From NCBI GenBank assembly GCA_964469735.1, contig CAYXYS010000005.1, forward strand, positions 1 to 20,449: a DNA stretch of 20,449 nucleotides, in the 5' to 3' direction. The position numbers and the translations under genes were made by a program. Under the pieces are notes generated by a model that saw nothing but the letters and a program-made list of their open reading frames with translations, was not told the origin of the DNA and searched no databases. How positions within the stretch are numbered: the first letter of the stretch is position 1; every line of letters begins with the position of its first letter. This document shows positions 13,503-19,002 of this stretch, piece after piece. The DNA comes from JACOYH01 sp964469735 (lineage in GTDB: Bacteria; Patescibacteriota; Minisyncoccia; Minisyncoccales; MHMH01).

Positions 13503-14237
13503 ATGAGGTATATATTGATGACCGTTGTTATGATTTTCGGCCTGGCCGCCCTTTATTTTGAGGGAATTTTTATTTACAGGAACGTGTTTTTATATTCCCC
13601 GGAAATTATTGAAGAAGAAAACAACAAAAGCGAAGAACTGGTAAGCACGGATGAGCCGGATGAGGAAATTATTTTACCTGAAAGCGTCAATCTGGAAGTT
13701 CCTTTCATAGCCCAAGCGCCGGGCGGAGATTGGAGCTATCCTTTTCCTCATACCTGCGAAGAAGCAGCCGGCTTAATGGTTTATTATTTCTTTGAGGAAA
13801 GGCGTCCTATATCCATTGATGCGGTTAAAGCCGAGCTCAGGGATATAGTCGCTTTTGAGGATGAAAATTACGGATACCACGAAAACACTTCAACATTCCA
13901 AACTGCCAAATTCATTGAGGATTATTTCGGTTACAACCTTAAAGTCGCTTATGATATTTCCCACGATGACATTAAAAGAGAGCTGGTTAAGGGCCATCCG
14001 GTTATTGTTCCCACGGCCGGGCGGGTTTTGGAAAACCCCAACTTTAAGCCTCCGGGGCCGGTTTACCATATGATTCTCATTAAGGGCTACAACCAAAAGG
14101 GATTTATTAGCCACGATCCCGGGACAGCCCATGGAGCGGATGTCCTTTACTCTTACGAAATTATAGAAAAGGCAATCCATGATTTGGTTGAGGGCGACAT
14201 TACAGAGGGCAGGACAGCTATGATTTCTTTTCAATGA
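13503..14237 (+). CDS. Membrane-anchored C39-like cysteine peptidase family protein
   Basis: 244 residues. Residues 1-30 (MRYILMTVVMIFGLAALYFEGIFIYRNVFL) are an N-terminal membrane anchor, followed by an acidic linker (EEENNKSEELVSTDEPDEE). The peptidase-C39-like domain from about residue 64 has the catalytic triad candidates C85 (PFPHTCEEAAGLMVYYFF), H189 (GPVYHMILIKGY) and D205 (FISHDPGT). The domain faces outward and may process peptides or cell-wall-bound proteins. No ABC transporter is attached or adjacent, so it is the soluble Peptidase_C39_2 type rather than a bacteriocin exporter. No neighbour indicates a substrate. Confidence 0.88.
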   Translation: MRYILMTVVMIFGLAALYFEGIFIYRNVFLYSPEIIEEENNKSEELVSTDEPDEEIILPESVNLEVPFIAQAPGGDWSYPFPHTCEEAAGLMVYYFFEERRPISIDAVKAELRDIVAFEDENYGYHENTSTFQTAKFIEDYFGYNLKVAYDISHDDIKRELVKGHPVIVPTAGRVLENPNFKPPGPVYHMILIKGYNQKGFISHDPGTAHGADVLYSYEIIEKAIHDLVEGDITEGRTAMISFQ

Positions 14238-14256
14238 CAGAAATGCAGATTTTTGG

Positions 14257-14262
14257 TATAAT
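14257..14262 (+). promoter_or_regulatory. -10 box (TATAAT), original promoter of the cupin gene
   Basis: GGTATAAT lies 29 bases before the ATG at 14292 that was probably the ancestral cupin start. Since the insertion at 14297-14425, this promoter would transcribe through the whole inserted element. Confidence 0.5.
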
Positions 14263-14296
14263 AAAGTAATAACAATTAAAATAAAAAACATATGAA

Positions 14297-14425
14297 CCCT
14301 GTTAGAAGTCTAAGACAGAAAAAATTAAGTTAATTTTTCTGCGAAGCGATAACTGGGGAATAATTATTAACCAAGGTCTGTCAGAAATCAGCATAATAAC
14401 TGTATAATGACGACCTCTAACGGGG
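14297..14425. mobile_element. MITE-like element, copy A, inserted in the start of the cupin gene
   Basis: A 129-bp non-coding unit with imperfect terminal inverted repeats: CCCTGTTAGAAGTC (14297-14310) and, on the complement, CCCCGTTAGAGGTC (14412-14425). Next to the left end is an A/T hairpin (14316-14341, AGAAAAAATTAA against TTAATTTTTCT). It is flanked by a perfect TGAA duplication (14293-14296 and 14426-14429). Removing the element and one TGAA joins ATGAA to AGGATAC, giving ATG AAA GGA TAC GTA in frame with the cupin. Copy B at 17419 has the same ends, hairpin, size and orientation. No transposase is present in the window, so it would have been moved in trans. Confidence 0.8.
14403..14408 (+). 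promoter_or_regulatory. -10 box (TATAAT) carried by element copy A
   Basis: Perfect TATAAT preceded by TG one base earlier, inside the right end of the element. The predicted start near 14415 lies about 10 bases before GTG 14425. The element may therefore supply a new promoter to the cupin gene. Confidence 0.45.
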
Positions 14426-14823
14426 TGAAAGGATACGTAACAAACATAGAGAAAGCGACGGAGGAAAATGGCAATTTCCGAAAAGTGCTTTATACCGGCA
14501 AAAACAGCCAGCTAGTTTTAATGAGCCTTAAGCCCGAAGAAGAAATAGGCGAGGAGGTGCACGAGTTGGACCAGTTTATAAGAGTCGAGGAGGGCAAGGG
14601 AAAGGCCGTTTTGGACGGAGCAGAGCACGACATAGAAGACGGAACAGCTGTGGTTATTCCGGCCGGCTGCAGGCACAATATAATCAACGGCTCCGAGGAA
14701 GATATGAAGCTTTACACCATATATTCTCCGCCCGAGCACAAAGACGGAGTCGTCCACGCCACCAAGCAGGATGCTATGGCCGACGAGGGAGATCATTTTG
14801 ACGGAAAAACTACGGAACAATAA
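14425..14823 (+). CDS. Cupin-domain protein with a start codon rewritten by an insertion
   Basis: A single-domain cupin of 132 residues: QLVLMSLKPEEEIGEEVHELDQFIRVEEGKGKAVLDG, DGTAVVIPAGCRHNIINGS, LYTIYSPPEHKDGVVHATK. Metal ligands can be placed at the H of EEVHELDQF, the E of RVEEG and the H of GCRHNI, so it is likely a small metal-binding beta-barrel; the reaction is unknown. I choose GTG 14425 because it gives MKGYVTNIEK, the N-terminus I expect for this family and the one recovered when the mobile element is removed. A gene caller would prefer ATG 14407, which adds MTTSNG from element sequence. No Shine-Dalgarno precedes either start. Translation is followed by 36 more in-frame open codons. 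Confidence 0.88.
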   Translation: MKGYVTNIEKATEENGNFRKVLYTGKNSQLVLMSLKPEEEIGEEVHELDQFIRVEEGKGKAVLDGAEHDIEDGTAVVIPAGCRHNIINGSEEDMKLYTIYSPPEHKDGVVHATKQDAMADEGDHFDGKTTEQ

Positions 14824-14938
14824 GTTGCAATAACAAACGGGAAAAGGCAGATCACCACAATCGGAGAAGTCATATTTGACAGGATAGACTTTGTCAGTAT
14901 TTTCAAGCGCTTGTTCGAAAAGAAAAACAAGTAATCGG

Positions 14939-14963
14939 ACTGCCGGATAATCCGGCAGTTTTT
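14939..14963 (+). terminator. Rho-independent terminator downstream of the cupin gene
   Basis: ACTGCCGGA (14939-14947) pairs perfectly with TCCGGCAGT (14951-14959) around a 3-base loop, then a T run. It starts 5 bases after the end of the open frame that follows the cupin stop. Confidence 0.92.
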
Positions 14964-15029
14964 GTTTGCTTGACTTTTTTAAATTAAAAGCTAGCGTGTA
15001 GTTAGAACCTTCAAAAGGGGGGATAAAAT

Positions 15030-15176
15030 ATGGATTCTGATGATTTATTCGGAGTTTTGCCTTATTTGCCAGCCGGCAGGAGAATAGTTTACATCAATCC
15101 TGATAATCGTTTCATTAAAGAAGCCGGAAAAATGCTGGTTCAATCAGGCTGCGTAAAGCAGCCGACATATTCTTAA
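15030..15176 (+). CDS. 48-residue protein of unknown function, first gene of a micro-protein operon
   Basis: ATG 15030 is preceded at 9 bases by AAAAGGGGGG, a G-rich ribosome binding site. The product MDSDDLFGVLPYLPAGRRIV… contains an even mix of hydrophobic and charged residues, one cysteine (SGCVKQ) and no membrane segment. LPAGRRIVYINPDNRFIKEAGKML looks like a strand followed by a helix. A TTGACT (14970-14975) upstream may be its -35 box. The gap to the next gene is 35 bases. No family recognised. Confidence 0.6.
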   Translation: MDSDDLFGVLPYLPAGRRIVYINPDNRFIKEAGKMLVQSGCVKQPTYS

Positions 15177-15211
15177 AGAAAGACAGTATCAAGTTATACA
15201 GGAGGTGAATT

Positions 15212-15385
15212 TTGGGCACCATTGCAATGAAGGTCGATAAGGAAAAATTCGTCGACCACGTTAGAAGGATATGCTGCAAGAATATAAGGGTTCCCGCAAA
15301 AATATGCCTGGCTTGTCCTTTCAGGGAGCAAGTGCTTGAAGTAATGAGAGAGAAAAATTGGAAACTGCCTAAAGGCGAGGAATAA
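15212..15385 (+). CDS. 57-residue Cys-rich protein, second gene of the micro-protein operon
   Basis: TTG 15212 is taken as the start because GGAGGTGA (15201-15208) is ideally placed before it; ATG 15227 is an in-frame alternative, 18 bases past that site. From the ATG the sequence reads MKVDKEKFVDHVRRICCKNIRVPAKICLACPF…, with a CC pair and a CxxC that together could bind one metal ion or an Fe-S cluster. The C-terminus (REQVLEVMREKNWKLPKGEE) is helical. It is followed after 18 bases by the third gene. Confidence 0.65.
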   Translation: MGTIAMKVDKEKFVDHVRRICCKNIRVPAKICLACPFREQVLEVMREKNWKLPKGEE

Positions 15386-15403
15386 CAAGTAAGGGGGGGA
15401 TTT

Positions 15404-15571
15404 ATGCGGCCTTCCCTGGTTAAAAGAAAAACATCCATCCAGAAAAAACCAAAGATGCAGGCGCAAATGAAATGCTTTAGCTGCCAGCACCAGGCCGGCG
15501 AGGACAATTTCAGGTGGGGTTTTCCGCCACGCTGCCCGCGCTGCTTGAGCTTCAACATATCGCCCGTCTGA
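15404..15571 (+). CDS. 55-residue zinc-ribbon protein, third gene of the micro-protein operon
   Basis: ATG 15404 follows AAGGGGGGG (15391-15399). The first 22 residues are very basic (MRPSLVKRKTSIQKKPKMQ). Then comes a zinc ribbon, C24-F-S-C27 … C44-P-R-C47, separated by GEDNFRWGFPPR. Basic tail plus zinc ribbon suggests nucleic-acid binding, for example to the ribosome, but no family match is known to me. It ends 8 bases before the palindromic terminator. Confidence 0.7.
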   Translation: MRPSLVKRKTSIQKKPKMQAQMKCFSCQHQAGEDNFRWGFPPRCPRCLSFNISPV

Positions 15572-15578
15572 TTTTAAA

Positions 15579-15613
15579 AATAACTGGGTCTTTTAAAAGA
15601 CCCAGTTATTATT
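15579..15613. terminator. Palindromic, probably bidirectional terminator
   Basis: A perfect 32-base palindrome at 15579-15610: AATAACTGGGTCTTTT followed by its complement. It forms a 14-bp or longer stem, with A/T-rich flanks on both sides. The T tail is broken (ATTATTTC). Confidence 0.8.
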
Positions 15614-15624
15614 TCAAAAAGCTG

Positions 15625-15654
15625 TTGACTTTTAGCTTCTCATGTTAATATAAT
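15625..15654 (+). promoter_or_regulatory. Promoter of ftsZ
   Basis: TTGACT (15625-15630), 18-base spacer, TATAAT (15649-15654). Predicted start near 15661, so the ftsZ leader is about 153 bases. Further TATAAT matches at 15729 and 15747 may be additional start sites downstream of the structured element. Confidence 0.7.
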
Positions 15655-15672
15655 CAAAGAAGACTGAGATTG

Positions 15673-15727
15673 TACCCGGTAGTGAAAATTCGACAACCCT
15701 TGAGGTTGTGAAAATAGCTACAGGGTA
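15673..15727 (+). promoter_or_regulatory. Structured RNA element in the ftsZ leader
   Basis: The 5' leader can fold into an outer stem of UACCCGGUAGU (15673-15683) with GCUACAGGGUA (15717-15727), one mismatch. A purine-rich internal loop follows (GAAAAUUCG facing GAAAAUA), then an inner 6-bp stem ACAACC/GGUUGU (15693-15698, 15704-15709) closed by a CUUGA loop. It begins about 12 bases after the predicted transcription start. I do not recognise it as a known riboswitch class. Confidence 0.55.
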
Positions 15728-15813
15728 ATATAATTTTAAACAGGCTTATAATTAATTAAAAACGACAGCTAATTTAATCGGGTTAAGCAACTATCGAATT
15801 TCTACTACCAGGT

Positions 15814-17361
15814 ATGGCCAAAAAGAAAGCCAAAAAAGCAAAAACAAAAAGGCCCTCAAAGAAATTCTCCAAAAAGAAGCCGGCTTTGAAAAAAAAGCCG
15901 AAAAAAGCCGTTAAGCACAGAAAGAAATTATCTCCGAAAAAACCTAAAAATAGCAGGGCTTCCAAAAAGAAAAAACCCTCTTCTAGGCCCAAGAAAAAAC
16001 CGGCTTTTTCTTCCCAAGATCAAGTCCATCGAACCAGAATGAGGATTATAGGAATCGGTGGGGGAGGAAGCTCCATAGTTTCTGAAATCGCTCCCCAGAT
16101 AAGCAGGATTGATTTTGTGGTGGCCAATACCGATACCCAGGCCCTGAAGGAAGCCGCCAGGCAGGCGAGAAAGTTCTCGTTCGGCAACAGCGTTACCGGA
16201 GGTCTGGGCTGTGGAATGGATCCCAGGCTTGGGCAGAAGGCCGCCAAAGAAGAGAGCGATAAAATCGCCAAACTTTTCCAAGGAATAGACCTGGCCGTTA
16301 TTGTTTCTTCCTTGGGAGGAGGAACGGGATCGGGAGCAGCTCCCGAATTCGCCAAGATTGCCAGGGAGATGGGAGTGATGACTATAGGGATTTTTACCAT
16401 GCCTTTTAAATTTGAAGGGGGAAAAAGAGCTCAAATAGCCAAGTCGGCCCTAGAAAGAATTACCCCGAATCTTAACGTAGTTTCCATAATACCAAACGAA
16501 AATATCTTTAAGATAATAGACAAAAACACTCCGTTAAAAGCCGCTTTTTCTTCAATTAACGGAAGGCTTTCGGAAAATCTTCGAGGCTTGATTGAAATGA
16601 TTTATATTCCCGGGTTGATAAACATTGATTTTGCCGACCTGAAAACCATCCTGGAAGGCAAAGGAAAACTGGCATATTTAAATACTGCTGTTGCCGACGG
16701 TCCAAGCCGGGCCGAGGAAGCGGTTAAGGACCTGCTGAAAAGCCCATTGAACGAATATACTATCCAGGGAGCAGAGAAGATAATCTTTAATATTACCGCC
16801 CCCCAGGCCTTGGAAATGCGGGAAGTGGAGCATATTAGCAAGACGATTTCCGATTACAATAAGAGGGCCAAGATAATATTCGGAGTTTCTCAGGACAATT
16901 CTTACAAAAACAAACTGAGAGTTACTCTGCTGGCAGTCGGAGTCGGCAAAGAGCCTGCCAAGAAAAAAATCGCAAAGAAGGCCCAGCCCGAACCAGAACC
17001 GATGCTTGCTCCCGAACCAGAGCCCGAACTGAAAAAGAAGCCAGTCAAAAAGAAGGCCGTTCCCAAAAAGAAGCCCACGCAAATCTCAAAACCAAAAAAG
17101 AAAGCATCTCCGAATAAATCCAAGCCCAAAAAGAAATCCAAGCCTGTTTCCAAAACCCAGGAGAAGGCCGTTCCCAAAAAGAAACCCGAACCGAAAAAAG
17201 CGGAAAATAAAGAATTTGCTCAGAAGGAGGAGAATAAGATTTTGACCAGAAAAAACGCTCTTGATTTAAAAAAAGAAGCCGAAAAAACAGAAGAAGAAAT
17301 AATCAATCAGGAAAAACGATGGGATATCCCCGCTTTCCTGAGAAGAAGAGAAAACGAATAG
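15814..17361 (+). CDS. ftsZ: Cell division GTPase FtsZ with lysine-rich N- and C-terminal tails
   Basis: 515 residues against the usual 350-400. Residues 1-75 are a histone-H1-like Lys/Pro/Ser extension. Residues about 76-378 form the tubulin/FtsZ core, with RIIGIGGGGSS, ANTDTQAL, the tubulin signature GGGTGSGA (168-175) and the T7 synergy loop NIDFADL (270-276, D272), so GTP binding and hydrolysis in a polymer are expected. Residues about 379-465 are a linker rich in KKP repeats, including two exact 22-bp DNA repeats (17051-17072 and 17162-17183). The C-terminus WDIPAFLRR (503-511) is the conserved FtsZ peptide that binds FtsA, ZipA or SepF-like partners. It polymerises at mid-cell to drive division. 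The basic tails are unusual and could tether filaments to DNA or acidic lipids (inference). Confidence 0.93.
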   Translation: MAKKKAKKAKTKRPSKKFSKKKPALKKKPKKAVKHRKKLSPKKPKNSRASKKKKPSSRPKKKPAFSSQDQVHRTRMRIIGIGGGGSSIVSEIAPQISRIDFVVANTDTQALKEAARQARKFSFGNSVTGGLGCGMDPRLGQKAAKEESDKIAKLFQGIDLAVIVSSLGGGTGSGAAPEFAKIAREMGVMTIGIFTMPFKFEGGKRAQIAKSALERITPNLNVVSIIPNENIFKIIDKNTPLKAAFSSINGRLSENLRGLIEMIYIPGLINIDFADLKTILEGKGKLAYLNTAVADGPSRAEEAVKDLLKSPLNEYTIQGAEKIIFNITAPQALEMREVEHISKTISDYNKRAKIIFGVSQDNSYKNKLRVTLLAVGVGKEPAKKKIAKKAQPEPEPMLAPEPEPELKKKPVKKKAVPKKKPTQISKPKKKASPNKSKPKKKSKPVSKTQEKAVPKKKPEPKKAENKEFAQKEENKILTRKNALDLKKEAEKTEEEIINQEKRWDIPAFLRRRENE

Positions 17362-17373
17362 ATTTATTCGGTT

Positions 17374-17396
17374 GCCCCGCATACCGCGGGGCTTTT
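17374..17396 (+). terminator. Rho-independent terminator of ftsZ
   Basis: GCCCCGC (17374-17380) pairs with GCGGGGC (17386-17392) around a 5-base loop, followed by TTTT and more T. Confidence 0.9.
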
Positions 17397-17418
17397 ATTT
17401 TCCTCCGACTTTGATAAG

Positions 17419-17546
17419 CCCCGTTATAAGTCCTGGGACAGAAAAAATTATATTAATTTTTTCTATGTAATATAATAAATCTTTTGTTGGTATTTGGGCA
17501 TATAAAAACAGACATATAGCCACTTGCTGCCGCACTTCTAACGGGG
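17419..17546. mobile_element. MITE-like element, copy B, at the galU promoter
   Basis: A 128-bp unit with inverted ends CCCCGTTATAAGTC (17419-17432) and, on the complement, CCCCGTTAGAAGTG (17533-17546). A perfect 11-bp hairpin of AGAAAAAATTA lies near the left end (17440-17464). It has the same length (within 1 bp), orientation and left-end sequence (GACAGAAAAAATTA) as copy A, while the middle has diverged. The flanks are TAAG (17415-17418) and TAAA (17547-17550), a 3-of-4 match to a target duplication. The right end runs straight into TAAAAT, the likely -10 box of galU. Confidence 0.75.
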
Positions 17547-17552
17547 TAAAAT
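17547..17552 (+). promoter_or_regulatory. -10 box of galU at the element junction
   Basis: TAAAAT begins at the first base after the GGGG end of copy B and ends 7 bases before ATG 17560, so the galU mRNA may be leaderless. Without the element the same spot would read TGATAAAAT, an extended -10. Confidence 0.45.
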
Positions 17553-17559
17553 AAAGAAG

Positions 17560-18432
17560 ATGATAAACAAAGCTATTATTTTGATTGCCGGAGCGGGAAC
17601 CAGGTTTCTGCCCATATCCAAGGCCGTTCCCAAGGAGCTTTTGCCTTTAGTGGACAAGCCCATGGTCCAGTATTTATTGGAGGAGGCCATGCATTCGGGC
17701 GTTAAGGAGGTGGTTTTCGTTATTTCTCCGGGCAAGAAAAGAGAGGTTGTCGATTATTTTAAAAAGTCTCCTAAGCTGGAAAAGCTCCTTAAGGAAAGGA
17801 AGAAAGACAGCCTTCTGGAGAGAATCCAGCACTTGGAAGAAATATCAAAGAATATCTCTTTTTCTTTTGTGGTGCAAAAAGAACCCCTCGGAGACGGCCA
17901 CGCTATTTTACAGGCCAGAAAACTCATTCAGGACCCTTGCGGGATATTTTTTACAGACGATATTGTCGACTCAAAAGTTCCCTGCCTCTCCCAATTAATT
18001 CAGATTTTCAAGACAAGCAAAAAGCCCATGATGTCCTTGAAAAAACTGCCCAAAGAAAAAATTTCCCATTACGGCGTCGCTGACGTAGAAAAAATTGCCT
18101 CTCGGGTTTACAAAATTAAAGGGGTGGTAGAAAAACCTTCTCCCCAAGAAGCTCCATCCGATTTGGCCGTTTTGGGAAGATACATAATCACTCCAGATGT
18201 TTTTGATTATCTAAAAAAACAAGCTCCCAATAAAAAGGGAGAGATTATTTTGGCCGAAGCCTTTGAATCAATGATAAAGGACGGAAAAATGGTTTATGGC
18301 CACGAAATTGAGGGGCAGTGGATGGAATGCGGCGACATTTATAGGTGGCTGCAGTCGACTATGTATTTCGCTCTCAAGCATCCCAGTTATGGAGAAGGTT
18401 TAAAAAAATATTTCAAGGAGATTAACAGATGA
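17560..18432 (+). CDS. galU: UTP–glucose-1-phosphate uridylyltransferase
   Basis: 290 residues typical of GalU. The nucleotide-binding start is KAIILIAGAGTRFLPISKAVPKELLPLVDKP, in which GTRFLP is the uridine-triphosphate loop. Other landmarks are QKEPLGDGHAIL, FFTDDIVDS for the metal-binding acidic pair, GVVEKP for sugar contact and GRYIITPDVFDYL near the end. The usual GLGTR is GAGTR. The enzyme makes UDP-glucose from UTP and glucose-1-phosphate, feeding surface polysaccharide and glycolipid synthesis. No glycosyltransferase is adjacent. Its promoter region is occupied by element copy B. Confidence 0.93.
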   Translation: MINKAIILIAGAGTRFLPISKAVPKELLPLVDKPMVQYLLEEAMHSGVKEVVFVISPGKKREVVDYFKKSPKLEKLLKERKKDSLLERIQHLEEISKNISFSFVVQKEPLGDGHAILQARKLIQDPCGIFFTDDIVDSKVPCLSQLIQIFKTSKKPMMSLKKLPKEKISHYGVADVEKIASRVYKIKGVVEKPSPQEAPSDLAVLGRYIITPDVFDYLKKQAPNKKGEIILAEAFESMIKDGKMVYGHEIEGQWMECGDIYRWLQSTMYFALKHPSYGEGLKKYFKEINR

Positions 18433-18491
18433 TCTGACTAGCTGGATGATAAAATCAAAAAAGTTATTAAATAATTAAAATTTTAAAATAT

Positions 18492-19001
18492 ATGGCTATT
18501 ATTTCATCTTTGGAAAAAGATCAGGCCGGCCAAGCGGCCAAAGAGGTTTACGAGAAATTTGAAGAGGAAGGCAAAAAAATTCCCGAGTGGGTTAAAGTGA
18601 TGGCGCATAGGCCGGAAATACTGAAAGAGTTTTTTGAGCTTTTTAAAACGGTAATGGGCAAGGGGGAGATAGAAGGCTTGCTTAAATGGAAAATAGCATA
18701 TACCGTTTCCGATACGCTCAGATGTCCTTTTTGCGTGGATGTTACAAGCAAAATGATGAAGACCTTGGGAGCTACGGAAGAAGAAATTGAAAAGATGGAT
18801 AAGGAGGCTCCCGAAAAAGAAAAATATCTTCTGGAGTTGGTGAAGGAGGTAACCAAGGAGGCGCAAGTCTGCAATCAAAAGCTGTTTACCAAGCTCAAGG
18901 ACAATTTTACCGAGAAGCAGATTGTGGAAATAGTTTCCATAATTGGGCTTTTCAATTACATTAACCGCTTTAACAACACGTTTTGCATTTTACCTGAGTA
19001 A
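18492..19001 (+). CDS. AhpD-like carboxymuconolactone decarboxylase-family protein
   Basis: 169 residues, all helical, with the AhpD/CMD core ILKEFFELFKTVMGKGEIEGLLKWKIAYTVSDTLRCPFCVDVTSKMMKTLGATEEEIEKM. The CPFC motif is the redox dithiol (CxxC) of AhpD-type alkylhydroperoxidases, and the family's proton-relay histidine is replaced here (VDVTSKMM, where AhpD has a His). A second conserved half follows (KYLLELVKEVTKEAQVCNQKLF… NYINRFNNTFC). A thiol peroxidase or thiol-exchange role is likely. It is followed after 1 base by an AhpF-like flavoprotein, so the two probably work as a pair. Confidence 0.85.
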   Translation: MAIISSLEKDQAGQAAKEVYEKFEEEGKKIPEWVKVMAHRPEILKEFFELFKTVMGKGEIEGLLKWKIAYTVSDTLRCPFCVDVTSKMMKTLGATEEEIEKMDKEAPEKEKYLLELVKEVTKEAQVCNQKLFTKLKDNFTEKQIVEIVSIIGLFNYINRFNNTFCILPE

Positions 19002-19002
19002 T

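Noticed and set aside
14292..14333. A 13-codon frame, MNPVRSLRQKKLS, beginning at the old cupin ATG
   Set aside because: It is formed by the junction of the original start codon with the inserted element and stops within the element's hairpin. I see it as a by-product of insertion, not a gene.
14297..14425. Reading the 129-bp element as 6S RNA or a riboswitch
   Set aside because: The long closing stem is suggestive, but the perfect TGAA duplication, the in-frame empty site and a second copy with a divergent middle fit a mobile element better.
15783..17177. Long minus-strand frames opposite ftsZ
   Set aside because: They are mirror images of the lysine-rich codons (Phe/Leu-rich) with no ribosome binding sites, and lie wholly within a well-supported gene.
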